A stretch of DNA of 64,000 bases from Microterricola viridarii (lineage in GTDB: Bacteria; Actinomycetota; Actinomycetes; Actinomycetales; Microbacteriaceae): assembly GCF_900104895.1 (NCBI RefSeq), contig NZ_LT629742.1, forward strand, positions 3,534,001 through 3,598,000, given 5' to 3'. The notes under the pieces are model-generated. The model was not told the DNA's origin. It saw only the letters and a list, made by a program, of their open reading frames with translations, and did no database searches. The translations under genes were made by a program, and so were the position numbers. Shown piece after piece: positions 20,176-30,787 of the stretch (position 1 is the first letter of the stretch; each line of letters begins with the position of its first letter).

Positions 20176-20975
20176 TCCCGCGCGAGCGGCCGGACGGTCA
20201 GCAGTTGCTCGGCATGACCGACGGCGCCGGCTGTGTCATGGAGCTCCGTGCTGGTCAGGCCGTGGCCATCCGGCCCGAAGGTGACGGTCGTGTCGAAGCC
20301 GACCCAGTCGCCGGCGGGTTGCCGAAAGAAGTGGATGGTCAGGTCGACGTTGGGAAACATCCACTCCGTCGGCGGCTGCCGCACGGCGATCCCGTTCGCG
20401 GTGTCGACGAGCGCGGTGTACGCGGCGTGAGCGCTGGCCCGCTCCCCCGCGACGAGGGCCGTCTGGGTGCGAAGCCATGCGCGCGCCCGGCCGGGCTGAG
20501 GTGGGGCGACGGCGCGCATCTCGAGGGAGTTCACGAAGCCGCCCGGCCAGGAATGGGCCAACGGCCAGTGCGACAGCGAGCCCGGCTCCGGTAGCGGCGC
20601 CGGTTCGCCTCCAGCCACCGCGGCCGTGTCGCTCGCGGCGATGAACCACGCGCGCGCCAGCGCCGCGGTTCGGTCACCGATGCGCGCCCGCGCCTCGACG
20701 AGCTCGATGGTGCGGCCCGGCCGGATGGTCTCGACCTGAATCTCGATCTCCTCGGCGGCGAGGAACCCCAGGATGTCGAAACTGACGCGGCCGAGCTGCA
20801 GCGCGTCGGCCGGCCCGCCCTGCGCCGCCCGGTGCTTGTCGATCGCGTGGACGATGAGTCCGCCGAGCGGGCCGAAGTGGATCTCGCCCGGGTTCCACGC
20901 ACCTTGGGCATGAATCGTGGGGTGGTAGCGACCCTGACCGCTGGACTCGAAGTAGGCCGGAACGGGCTTGTCCAT
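20172..20975 (-). CDS. Acyl-CoA thioesterase-like (double hot-dog) protein
   Basis: The protein has 267 residues. The N-terminal half carries GPLGGLIVHAID and VSFDILGFLAAEEIEIQVE, and the C-terminal half carries MFPNVDLTIHFFRQPAGDWVGFDT, both typical of the TesB-like 4HBT_3 tandem hot-dog fold. Such enzymes cleave acyl-CoA; the acyl group is unknown. It converges on the MarR partner gene, with the two stop codons overlapping by four bases. Confidence 0.78.
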   Translation of the reverse strand: MDKPVPAYFESSGQGRYHPTIHAQGAWNPGEIHFGPLGGLIVHAIDKHRAAQGGPADALQLGRVSFDILGFLAAEEIEIQVETIRPGRTIELVEARARIGDRTAALARAWFIAASDTAAVAGGEPAPLPEPGSLSHWPLAHSWPGGFVNSLEMRAVAPPQPGRARAWLRTQTALVAGERASAHAAYTALVDTANGIAVRQPPTEWMFPNVDLTIHFFRQPAGDWVGFDTTVTFGPDGHGLTSTELHDTAGAVGHAEQLLTVRPLARD

Positions 20976-21080
20976 GCTGCCTCCCTGCGTCTGCGCGGTC
21001 GCTGAGACGCCGCGCCCTCAACACTAGGGCGAGCTCCCGGATGCGGAGCGGCACTTCTCACCGTGCGCCTCTTCCCCGCC

Positions 21081-21217
21081 TCGACCGAACGCCCCTCCCA
21101 CGTCGCCGAACGCCCCTCCCCACGCCGACTGAACGCCCCTCCCCACGTCGACCAAACATTCCTCCCCACGTCGGCCGAGCATCCCTCCCCACGTCGCCGA
21201 ACGCCCCTCCCCACGTC
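21081..21217. repeat. Tandem array of a 22-23 bp repeat (about six copies)
   Basis: The gap 20976-21374 holds six head-to-tail copies of a unit like TCGCCGAACGCCCCTCCCC followed by ACG. Copies 1, 2, 3 and 6 are close; copies 4 and 5 have several changes. The minus strand is purine-rich with GGGG runs. There are no CRISPR-type spacers. Its role is unknown: a variable-number repeat, a G-rich structure or a protein-binding array are possible. Confidence 0.8.
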
Positions 21218-21303
21218 GGCTGAGCGAGGAACGAGCGAAGCCCCGGAGTCAACCCGAAACACTCTCCCCGCGAAAGGTCACAATCAGGTAACGACAGCGG
21301 AAG

Positions 21304-21312
21304 TTGTCCACA
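21304..21312 (+). promoter_or_regulatory. Single DnaA-box-like sequence upstream of the HNH gene
   Basis: TTGTCCACA matches the high-GC actinobacterial DnaA box. It stands alone about 60 bases before the HNH gene, so it is not an origin; it might be a DnaA regulatory site or chance. Confidence 0.3.
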
Positions 21313-21374
21313 ATTGCCCCGATTCGGGCCTGTTTTCGCCGTCCAGTGTCAGTGGTCGGTGAGACGCTTCAAGC

Positions 21375-22820
21375 ATGGAAACGCAGCCGATGCAGGCCCC
21401 CGCAGCCGGGCTCGACCCGCTGCTGGATGCGTGCCTGGCCGGGCTGTCCTCGGGCGCAGCGCTGGAGTGCTCCCTCCAAGCAGAGCGCTACCGCCAGATC
21501 GACGAGGCCGTGCGCCGCGCCGTCGCGACCGCCGACCCGCTCGGCGGCCGGCCGTCCCTGGACGAGCAGTTCGCGAGGCGCAGCATCACCGCCGAACTGG
21601 CCCTCATCCTCCGGGTGCACGAGCGCACCATGGTCGGCCTCATCTACGAGGCCGGGCAACTCTGCGGCCCCTTCGCCAACACGCTGGCCGAGCTCTCTGC
21701 CGGGAGCATCACCGTGCGGCACGCGCGGGAGATCCTCGCCGGCGCCGTCGTCCTGCCTCCCACCCTGCACGCCCGCTTCGAGCGGGAGGCGCTGGGCAAG
21801 GCCCGCACCATGAACGTCTCCGCTTTCCACCGGGCCGTGGCCCGCCTCCGCGACCGGCTGCACCCGGACGCCCTCGCCGAGCGGGCCGCTCGGTCCCGGG
21901 CGGACCGCCGTCTGGTGTTCGAGCCCGACGCCGACGGGATGGCGTGGCTGCACCTGTACCTGGAGGCGGAGAAGGCCCTCGCCATCAGCACCCGAGTGGG
22001 AGACCTCGCCACGGAGGCGCAGAAAGAGGCCGCCGAGGCCGGCGAGCTGGTGGCAGACGTGGTGGCAGCGGGCGAGGCCACAGGCGAACTGACCGACGAC
22101 ATCCTGAGCGCGGGCACCCACGCCCAGCTCGAGGCCGACATCGCCGCCGAGCTCCTGCTCGGCCTGCCCGCCCAGAGCGCCGAGGACGGCGAGACCCACA
22201 TCCCGACGCTCGCGTTCGCCCGCCCCGAGGTCTTCGTCGCCGTCCCGAAACTCACCATCGGCATCGACACCCTCATCGGCACCTCGGAGGAGCCGGCCGA
22301 ACTCCACGGATACGGCCCGATCGACGCCGACACCGCCAGACGGCTCGTCGCGCAGGCGCCGACGCTGCACCGGATCCTCACCGACCCGGTGGACGGCACC
22401 CCGCTGCAGCTGGACCCGACCCAGTACCGGCTGTCCGCGTCTATGCGGCGCTGGATCCTCTACCGGGACGAGACCTGCCGGTTCCCCGGCTGCACCCGGA
22501 AGGCGGAGCGCTCCGAGACGGACCACACCCGGGCTTGGGAGGCCGGCGGGCTGACCGTCGAGGAGAACCTGGCGGTGCTCTGCAAGAAGCACCACCGGCT
22601 CAAGCACAACTCCCGCTGGCGGGTGCGGCAGACCGGCGGCGGGAACCTCAGCTGGACCTCCCCGCGCGGCCGGGAGTACACGACCACCCCGTCCCGGATG
22701 CAACACGCACCACCGCAACCACCGACCGGTCCACCGGAGCCACCCGGGTCACGGGTTTCGACGGGCTCACCCAGCGGAACAGAGTCGGCACTCCTCATCG
22801 ACGACGGCCCACCATTCTGA
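21375..22820 (+). CDS. DUF222 protein with C-terminal HNH endonuclease domain
   Basis: The protein has 481 residues. Residues about 20-330 form the DUF222 helical region. The C-terminal HNH domain reads CRFPGCTRKAERSETDHTRA with a later LCKKHHRLKH, so the zinc cysteines and catalytic histidines are present. These proteins occur in many copies in actinobacterial genomes and have been suspected of being mobile or repair-linked; the function is unproven. The tail contains VSTGSPSG, encoded by an interspersed repeat also found in the HerA-like gene at about 40.6 kb. Confidence 0.88.
   Translation: METQPMQAPAAGLDPLLDACLAGLSSGAALECSLQAERYRQIDEAVRRAVATADPLGGRPSLDEQFARRSITAELALILRVHERTMVGLIYEAGQLCGPFANTLAELSAGSITVRHAREILAGAVVLPPTLHARFEREALGKARTMNVSAFHRAVARLRDRLHPDALAERAARSRADRRLVFEPDADGMAWLHLYLEAEKALAISTRVGDLATEAQKEAAEAGELVADVVAAGEATGELTDDILSAGTHAQLEADIAAELLLGLPAQSAEDGETHIPTLAFARPEVFVAVPKLTIGIDTLIGTSEEPAELHGYGPIDADTARRLVAQAPTLHRILTDPVDGTPLQLDPTQYRLSASMRRWILYRDETCRFPGCTRKAERSETDHTRAWEAGGLTVEENLAVLCKKHHRLKHNSRWRVRQTGGGNLSWTSPRGREYTTTPSRMQHAPPQPPTGPPEPPGSRVSTGSPSGTESALLIDDGPPF
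22754..22777. repeat. Interspersed repeat (GGTTTCGAC type) within the HNH gene
   Basis: GGTTTCGACGGGCTCACCC and the next bases match, with a single difference over 24 positions, the complement of 40606-40629. It is translated as VSTGSPSG in both genes. Confidence 0.7.
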
Positions 22821-22874
22821 GGCGCTCGGAACGCCTGTCCCGATCAGTGTCCCTCTGCAGCGAACACCCGCTGA

Positions 22875-24443
<1,569 letters not shown>

Positions 24444-24451
24444 GGCGCGCT

Positions 24452-24478
24452 GCGGATGCCGCGGGCCGCGGCATCCGC
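24452..24478. terminator. Hairpin between aldo/keto reductase and ackA
   Basis: GCGGATGCCGCG pairs perfectly with CGCGGCATCCGC across a three-base loop, between converging genes. It has no U-tract. Confidence 0.65.
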
Positions 24479-24485
24479 AAACCAG

Positions 24486-25610
24486 CTAGGCGAGCAGCGA
24501 CTCCACCTGGCGGGCGATCTCGAGCTCCTCGTTGGTGGGGATGACCATCACGGTCACCTGCGCGCCGGCCGGGGAGATCACGCGCGCCGCGCGCGAGGCC
24601 AGCTCGTTGCGGTCGTTGTCGATCTGGATGCCGAGGTGCTCGAGCCCGGCCAGGGCCCGCCGGCGCAGCAAGGCGTTGTTCTCGCCGATGCCGGCCGTGA
24701 AGACGACGGCGTCCAGGCCGCCGAGCTGGGCGTAATAGGCACCGATGTAGTGCCGGATGCGGTGCCGCCAGACCTGCAGCGCGAGCTCCGCCTCCTCGTT
24801 GCCGTTGATGGCGGCATCCTGCACATCGCGCATGTCTCCCATGCCGGTGAGCCCGAGCAGGCCGCTCTGCTTGTTCAGCAGCACGTCGAGCTCGGCGATG
24901 CTCATGCCGGCTGCGCGGTTGAGGTGGATCAGCACGGCCGGGTCGAGGTCGCCGGAGCGGGTGCCCATGACCAGGCCCTGCAGCGGGGTGAGCCCCATCG
25001 ACGTGTCGACGGACCTGCCGCCGTCGATCGCGGCGACGGATGCCCCGTTGCCGAGGTGCAGCACGATGGTGCGCACGGCGCCGAGTGGCTTGCCCAGCAG
25101 CACGGCCGCCTGCTCGGAGACGTACTTGTGCGAGGTGCCGTGGAAGCCGTAGCGGCGCACCTTGTACTCGCGGGCGATGTCCTTGTCGATGGCATAGGTG
25201 TAGGCCGCGGGCGACATGGTCTGGTGGAACGCGGTATCGAAGACGACCACGTGCGGCACGTGCGGCAGCGCCTTCTTCGCGGCCCGGATGCCGAGCAGGT
25301 TGGCCGGGTTGTGCAGCGGGGCCAGCCGCGAGAGCGCCTCGATCTCGCGCTCCACCTCGGCGGTGACCAGGGTGGGGCCGTCGAACTCGCTGCCGCCGTG
25401 TACGACCCGGTGGCCGACGGCGATCAGGTCGTCGACGACGCCGAGCTTGGCCAGCACGACGTTCATCGCCTCGGAGTGGTCGCTGATGAACGAGTCCGGC
25501 TCGCCGATGCGCTCGATCAGGCCGCTCAGGCGGGAGGCCCCTGTCCGCAGGTCGATCAGCTGGTACTTGAGCGAGGAGGAGCCGGAGTTGACGACGAAGA
25601 CGGAGCTCAT
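24486..25610 (-). CDS. ackA: Acetate kinase
   Basis: The 374-residue protein has the acetate/propionate kinase motifs VFVVNSGSSSLKYQLID, VGHRVVHGG, GFHGTSHKYV, and GTRSGDLDP. It converts acetyl phosphate and ADP to acetate and ATP, or the reverse. It is somewhat shorter than the usual 400 residues, as in many actinobacteria. Its ATG overlaps the pta stop by four bases, so the two are translationally coupled. Confidence 0.97.
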   Translation of the reverse strand: MSSVFVVNSGSSSLKYQLIDLRTGASRLSGLIERIGEPDSFISDHSEAMNVVLAKLGVVDDLIAVGHRVVHGGSEFDGPTLVTAEVEREIEALSRLAPLHNPANLLGIRAAKKALPHVPHVVVFDTAFHQTMSPAAYTYAIDKDIAREYKVRRYGFHGTSHKYVSEQAAVLLGKPLGAVRTIVLHLGNGASVAAIDGGRSVDTSMGLTPLQGLVMGTRSGDLDPAVLIHLNRAAGMSIAELDVLLNKQSGLLGLTGMGDMRDVQDAAINGNEEAELALQVWRHRIRHYIGAYYAQLGGLDAVVFTAGIGENNALLRRRALAGLEHLGIQIDNDRNELASRAARVISPAGAQVTVMVIPTNEELEIARQVESLLA

Positions 25611-27712
25611 GAGGTGGCCGCCTGAATCGCGGTGATGGCGATGGTGTTCACGATGTCCTGCACCAGGGCTCCTCTGGAGAGATCGTTGATCGGCTTGTTC
25701 AGGCCCTGCAGCACGGGGCCCATCGCCACCGCGCCGGCGCTGCGCTGCACCGCCTTGTAGGTGTTGTTGCCGGTGTTCAGGTCGGGGAAGATGAACACCG
25801 TCGCCTTGCCCGCCACCTCTGAGCCGGGCATCTTGGATGCCGCGACGGCGGCGTCCGCGGCGGCGTCGTACTGGATCGGGCCCTCGACCGGCAGCGACGG
25901 GCGGCGCTCGCGCACGAGGGCGGTGGCCTCGCGCACCTTGTCGACGTCGACGCCGGAACCGGACTCCCCTGTCGAGTAGGAGAGCATGGCGACCCGCGGC
26001 TCGATGCCGAACTGCGCGGCGGTCTCGGCCGAGGAGAGCGCGATGTCGGCCAGCTGGGTGGCGGTCGGGTCGGGGATGACGGCGCAGTCGCCGTAGACGA
26101 GCACGCGGTCGGCCAGCGACATCAGGAAGACGCTGGAGACGACGGAGACGTCCGGCCGGGTCTTGATGATCTCGAACGCCGGACGGATGGTGTGCGCCGT
26201 GGTGTGGGCGGCGCCGGAGACCATGCCGTCAGCCAGGCCCATGTGCACCATCATGGTGCCGAAGTACGAGAGGTCGGTGACGGTGTCGCGCGCCTGCTCG
26301 AGCGAGATGCCCTTGTGCGAGCGCAGCTTCGCGTACTCCCCGGCGAACTTGAACCGCAGCACGTCGTCGTAGGGGCTGATTACCTCGGCGGCGGAGATGT
26401 CCACGCCGAGCTCGATGGCGCGCGAGTGCACCTCGATCGGCTCGCCCAGAATCGTCAGCCGGGCGATGCCGCGGGCCAGGACCGTGGCGGCGGCGCGCAG
26501 CACGCGGTCATCGCCGCCCTCCGGCAGCACGATGTGGCGCTTGGCCGCGCGCGCCTGCTCGATCAGTCCGTACTCGAACATGAGCGGGGTGACGACGGTG
26601 GAGCGGCTGAGATTCAGCAGCCCGAGCAGCTCCGCGGCGTCCACGTGCTGCTCGAACAGGGCCAGGGCGGCGTCGTACTTGCGCTGCGAGTCGGCGGCCA
26701 GGCGGCCGCGGGTGCGGGTGATCGCGACGATCGTGTCGTACGTGCCGAGCTCGGTGCGGATGATCGGCAAGGTCTGCGGCAGCCCGTCGAGCAGGCGCTC
26801 GATCGGCTCCGGCAGTTCGAAACCGCCGTTCAGCACGACGCCGGCGATCGACGGGAAGGTGCCGGAGGTCTGGGCCATCATCGCCGCGAGCAGCACCTCG
26901 GTGCGGTCGCCGGCGACGACGAGCACGGCGCCCTGGGTGAGCCGGGGCAGCACGTTGACCATGCCCATGCCGGCCACGACGACGCCGAGCGCCTCGCGGG
27001 CGAGCAGCTCGGGGTTGCCCTTGATCAGGGTGCCGCCGGTCGCCTGCATGATCGATTCCATGCTCGGGGCGATCAGGTACGGGTCCTCGGGGATCACCCA
27101 GACGGGCACGTTCGGCTGCGCGGAGACGATCGCCGCGCGCACGGCCTCCATCTGGCTGGCATCCGCTCGGTTGGCGATGACGGCCAGCAGGGTGGCGTGG
27201 GCCGAGTGCAGCTCGTGCAGGGCCAGCTCGGTGATGTCGTGCATGTGCGCCGGGGTGCGCGGGTCGGCCTGGCCGAGCCGCTCGCCGGAGACCTGGCTGG
27301 AGCGCCCGCCGAGCACCAGCAGCACCGGGGCGCCCAGGTTGGCGGCGATGCGCGCGTTGTAGCTCAGCTCGGTCGGGCTGCCGACGTCGGTGTAGTCGGA
27401 GCCGAGGATGACGACGGCGTCGCACTTGGCCTCGACGGCCTTGTAGCGCTCGACGATGCGGGAGAGGGCGGCATCCGCGTTCTCATGCACCTCGTCGTAG
27501 CTGACGCCGATGCATTCCTCGTAGTCGAGGGAGACGCTGTCGTGGCCGAGCAGCAGCTCGACGACGTAGTCGCGTTCCGCGGTCGAGCGGGCGATGGGGC
27601 GGAAGACGCCGACCCGCCGCACCTGGTGGGAGAGGGTGTCGACCGTGCCGAGCGCAATGGTCGACTTCCCGGAGTGCCCCTCGACGGACGTGATGTAAAT
27701 GCTTCCAGCCAC
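25607..27712 (-). CDS. pta: Phosphate acetyltransferase, long form
   Basis: The 701-residue protein joins an N-terminal P-loop-like and DRTGG region (about 1-350) to the catalytic PTA_PTB domain (about 375-700). Catalytic-domain motifs include LPEGGDDRVLRAA, GAAHTTAHTIRPAF, and FPDLNTGNNTYKAVQR. It interconverts acetyl-CoA and acetyl phosphate. The start is GTG at 27712, four bases after the Lrp gene stop, so Lrp, pta and ackA form one operon. Confidence 0.96.
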   Translation of the reverse strand: MAGSIYITSVEGHSGKSTIALGTVDTLSHQVRRVGVFRPIARSTAERDYVVELLLGHDSVSLDYEECIGVSYDEVHENADAALSRIVERYKAVEAKCDAVVILGSDYTDVGSPTELSYNARIAANLGAPVLLVLGGRSSQVSGERLGQADPRTPAHMHDITELALHELHSAHATLLAVIANRADASQMEAVRAAIVSAQPNVPVWVIPEDPYLIAPSMESIMQATGGTLIKGNPELLAREALGVVVAGMGMVNVLPRLTQGAVLVVAGDRTEVLLAAMMAQTSGTFPSIAGVVLNGGFELPEPIERLLDGLPQTLPIIRTELGTYDTIVAITRTRGRLAADSQRKYDAALALFEQHVDAAELLGLLNLSRSTVVTPLMFEYGLIEQARAAKRHIVLPEGGDDRVLRAAATVLARGIARLTILGEPIEVHSRAIELGVDISAAEVISPYDDVLRFKFAGEYAKLRSHKGISLEQARDTVTDLSYFGTMMVHMGLADGMVSGAAHTTAHTIRPAFEIIKTRPDVSVVSSVFLMSLADRVLVYGDCAVIPDPTATQLADIALSSAETAAQFGIEPRVAMLSYSTGESGSGVDVDKVREATALVRERRPSLPVEGPIQYDAAADAAVAASKMPGSEVAGKATVFIFPDLNTGNNTYKAVQRSAGAVAMGPVLQGLNKPINDLSRGALVQDIVNTIAITAIQAATS

Positions 27713-27716
27713 CCTT

Positions 27717-28217
27717 CTAGAGTAGTCGCGCCTCCGCGCCGCGGCTGCCCGCCCGCACCCGCTCGATCAGCGGCTGGGTGCGGTAGGGCACCATGTGCTT
27801 CATTGCCAGCACCGTGGAGGTGCGCTCGATGCCCGGGGTGCTGAGCACCAGGTCGGCGACCCGGTAGAGGTCGTCGGCGTCGGCGGCGGCCACCCGGATC
27901 AGCAGGTCCCAGTCGCCGGAGACCCCGAACACCTCGATCACCTCGGGGATCAGGGCCAGGCTCTCCGGAAGCTGCGAGAGCTTCTGCTGGGTGACGTGGG
28001 CGAAGATGAAGGCGCTGAGCGGCAGGCCGACGGATGCCGGGTCCACCCGGCGCAGCGCGTCGGAGAGCACCTCGGACTCCAGCCGGTTCAGCCTGCTGTG
28101 CACGGTGCTCCTGGCCAGCCCCGTCGCCTCGGCGAGGGCCACGGCGGTGGCCCGCGGGTAGTCGGCGAGCGCCAGCAGCAGCGCGGCATCCGTCGAATCG
28201 ATCACGCGATCAGTCAT
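27717..28217 (-). CDS. Lrp/AsnC-family regulator
   Basis: The protein has 166 residues if read from the ATG at 28217; a GTG at 28247 is a longer option. The N-terminal HTH reads AVALAEATGLARSTVHSRLNRLE, and the C-terminal RAM domain contains VFGVSGDWDLLIRVAAADADD, with the usual G-x-D/Y pattern for effector binding. It is first in the operon with pta-ackA and divergent from an E1 dehydrogenase gene across about 134 bp. It therefore probably senses an amino or keto acid to tune pyruvate and acetyl-CoA flow. Confidence 0.85.
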   Translation of the reverse strand: MTDRVIDSTDAALLLALADYPRATAVALAEATGLARSTVHSRLNRLESEVLSDALRRVDPASVGLPLSAFIFAHVTQQKLSQLPESLALIPEVIEVFGVSGDWDLLIRVAAADADDLYRVADLVLSTPGIERTSTVLAMKHMVPYRTQPLIERVRAGSRGAEARLL

Positions 28218-28351
28218 ATTGTCTGGCCTCACTCCATTAGGTGGCACACAAGTGCGTCATTCTGACTGAAATCTAGCCGATCTGTTGTCCATTGTGTGCA
28301 TTCATCCGACGATTGTGCCAGCGCAACCGCAACGCCGACGAAGGAGTCACC

Positions 28352-30721
28352 GTGTCCGTCACACTCAGCCCCACTGCACCGCCGACCGAGGCGGCCGCCA
28401 TCGCGCGCGACGCCCTCCTCGGGGCCATCGAGCAGCGCGTGCTCTGGCTCTCGACGGCGAGCATCCACCACGCCAACCACGTGCGGCCGAACCCGCTCGG
28501 GCTGAAGGTCGGCGGCCACCAGGCCTCGTGCGCGTCGATGACGACGATCATGACCCAGCTCTGGTTCGAGCAGCTCCGCTCCGGCGACCGCGTTTCGGTG
28601 AAGCCGCACGCCTCCCCCGTGCTGCACGCCATCAACGCCCTGCTCGGCGAGCTCGACCCGGCCGCGCTGGCCGGCCTGCGCGAGTTCGGCGGGCTGCAGA
28701 GCTACCCGAGCCGCACCAAGGACCCCGACCCCGTCGACTACTCGACCGGCTCCGTCGGGCTCGGCGCCACTGCCCCGCTCTGGGGCGCGATCGCCCGCCG
28801 CTACGTGGAGAACCACGGCGGCCGCGCGGGCACCGGCCGGCAGTACGCCCTGATCGGCGACGCCGAGCTCGACGAGGGCGCGATCTGGGAGGCCATGGGC
28901 GACCCGGCCGTCGAGCACCTCGGCGAGCTGGTCTGGGTGGTCGACTTCAACCGGCAGTCGCTCGACCGGGTCGTTCCGGCCGTGAGCGTGACCAAGCTCT
29001 CGGCCATGTTCGAGGCCGCCGGCTGGCAGGTGCTCGTGGCCAAGTACGGCCGCCTGCTCGAGGGCCTGTTCGCCCGGCCGGGCGGCGAGCGGCTGCGCGC
29101 GCGCATCGACACCATGACCAACCCGGAGTACCAGCGGCTGCTGCGCAGCTCCGACGAGCAGCTGCTCGACCGGCTCTGCGGCGAGCGCTGGCCCGAGCTG
29201 CGGGCGCTGCTTGCGGATGTCGGCCCGGCCGAGCTGCGGGCGGCGGTCGGCAACCTCGGCGGGCACGACCACGACACCCTGCGGCAGTCGTTCGCCGCCA
29301 TCGACGACACCCGGCCGACCGTGGTCTTCGCCTACACGGTCAAGGGCAGGAACCTGCCGATGGAGGGGCACCCGCAGAACCACTCCGCGCAGCTGACCCC
29401 GGCCCAGTTCGAGCAGTACGCCTCCTCCGTCGGCCGGGACCCGGCCGACCCGTTCCAGGTCTTCGAGCCGGGCTCGGCCGAGGGCGCCCTCTGCGCGGAG
29501 CGCGCGGCGCTGCTGCGCCGGGAGCCGGTGCCGGCCGCCGGCGCCTTCACGCCGCCCACCGACCTCGGCTGGGTTCCGCGCGGCACGAGCACGACCCAGG
29601 CGGCGCTCGGCCGCACCCTGCTCGACCTCACCCGGCGTGCCCCCGCCATCGCGGAGCGCGTGGTGACGGTGAGCCCGGATGTCAGCTCCAGCACCAACCT
29701 CGGCGGCTGGGTGAACAAGGCCAAGGTCTGGTCGGCCGCGCCCTCCCGGGACTGGTTCGACGACGACCCGGAGACGATCCTGCACTGGGAGGAGAGCACC
29801 GAGGGGCGCCACATCGAGCTCGGCATCGCCGAGACCAACCTGGTCGGCCTGATCGGTGAGCTCGGCGCGACGTGGAGCCGCTGGGGCTTCCCCCTCATCC
29901 CGATCGGCGTCGTCTACGACCCGTTCATCGCCCGCGCGCTGGAGCCGTGGACGTTCGGCATGTACGCGGGCGGCCAGTCGATCCTGGTCGGCACCCCCTC
30001 CGGCGTGACCCTGGCCGCCGAGGGCGGCGCCCACCAGTCGCTGCTCACCCCGGCGATCGGGCTGCAGCAGCCCGGCCTGCTCAGCTACGAGCCGGCGTTC
30101 GCGCTCGAGGTGGAGTGGATGCTGCTGGAGTGCATCCGCCGCATCGGCATCCCGGGTGGCAGCTCGAGCTACCTCCGGCTGTCGACCCGGCCGGTGCAGC
30201 AAGACCTCGCCGAGGTGCCGGCGCTGCCGGAGGCCCGCGAGCTCCGACGCCGCCAGGTGCTGGCCGGCGGCTACCTGCTGCGCTCGCCCCAGGCCGGCGG
30301 GGCGCCGCACGCGACCATCGCGGCGATGGGCGCGCTGGTGCCGGAGGCCATCGCCGCCCGCGACACCCTGGCCGAGGCCGGCGTGCACGTTGACGTCGTC
30401 TGCGTCACCAACGCCGGGCTGCTCTTCGACGCCCTGCAGGCCAGGACCGGCCAGGCGAGCGGTGAGGCGGGCAGCGCGGATGCCGGCGAGTGGATCCTGC
30501 GCGACATCCTGCCCGCCCACCGGGCGGCCCCGCTGGTGACCGTGCTCGACGGCCACCCACACACCCTGTCGTTCCTGGCCGGCGTGAACGGGGTGCAGGC
30601 CGCGCACCTCGGCGTCTCCCAGCTCGGCCAGTCGGGGGATCAGGAGAGCGTCTACCGCTCCCACGGCATCGACGCGGCCTCCATCGTGCGGGCGGTGCTG
30701 CGCGGCATCGCGCAGGGCTAG
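28352..30721 (+). CDS. AceE-like 2-oxoacid dehydrogenase E1 / transketolase-fold enzyme
   Basis: The protein has 789 residues and starts at GTG with GAAGGAGT upstream. It is a homodimeric E1 type with fused alpha and beta parts. The thiamine-diphosphate motif GDAELDEGAIWEAMGD ends in the partner sequence VVDFNRQSLD. The second half has IELGIAETNLVG and a transketolase C-terminal domain. It is shorter than AceE (about 890-920). No E2 or E3 gene is nearby, so it must borrow them or act alone. Pyruvate is the best guess, given the divergent Lrp-pta-ackA operon, but other 2-oxoacids are possible. Confidence 0.82.
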   Translation: MSVTLSPTAPPTEAAAIARDALLGAIEQRVLWLSTASIHHANHVRPNPLGLKVGGHQASCASMTTIMTQLWFEQLRSGDRVSVKPHASPVLHAINALLGELDPAALAGLREFGGLQSYPSRTKDPDPVDYSTGSVGLGATAPLWGAIARRYVENHGGRAGTGRQYALIGDAELDEGAIWEAMGDPAVEHLGELVWVVDFNRQSLDRVVPAVSVTKLSAMFEAAGWQVLVAKYGRLLEGLFARPGGERLRARIDTMTNPEYQRLLRSSDEQLLDRLCGERWPELRALLADVGPAELRAAVGNLGGHDHDTLRQSFAAIDDTRPTVVFAYTVKGRNLPMEGHPQNHSAQLTPAQFEQYASSVGRDPADPFQVFEPGSAEGALCAERAALLRREPVPAAGAFTPPTDLGWVPRGTSTTQAALGRTLLDLTRRAPAIAERVVTVSPDVSSSTNLGGWVNKAKVWSAAPSRDWFDDDPETILHWEESTEGRHIELGIAETNLVGLIGELGATWSRWGFPLIPIGVVYDPFIARALEPWTFGMYAGGQSILVGTPSGVTLAAEGGAHQSLLTPAIGLQQPGLLSYEPAFALEVEWMLLECIRRIGIPGGSSSYLRLSTRPVQQDLAEVPALPEARELRRRQVLAGGYLLRSPQAGGAPHATIAAMGALVPEAIAARDTLAEAGVHVDVVCVTNAGLLFDALQARTGQASGEAGSADAGEWILRDILPAHRAAPLVTVLDGHPHTLSFLAGVNGVQAAHLGVSQLGQSGDQESVYRSHGIDAASIVRAVLRGIAQG

Positions 30722-30735
30722 CCGCCCACACCGCC

Positions 30736-30781
30736 AGACGACAGTGGCCGCCACCCCGAGGGGTGGCGGCCACTGTCGTCT
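30736..30781. terminator. Very long perfect hairpin between convergent genes
   Basis: Twenty-two bases beginning AGACGACAGTGGCC pair perfectly with the downstream arm around a two-base centre (30736-30781). It separates the E1 gene from the ABC permease gene; it lacks a U-run in either direction. Confidence 0.75.
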
Positions 30782-30787
30782 GCGCGA

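Noticed and set aside
21081-21217. CRISPR array
   Set aside because: The repeats are directly adjacent without unique spacers and no cas genes are present.
21304-21312. Replication origin indicated by a DnaA box
   Set aside because: Only a single box is seen, with no AT-rich unwinding region and no dnaA or dnaN nearby.
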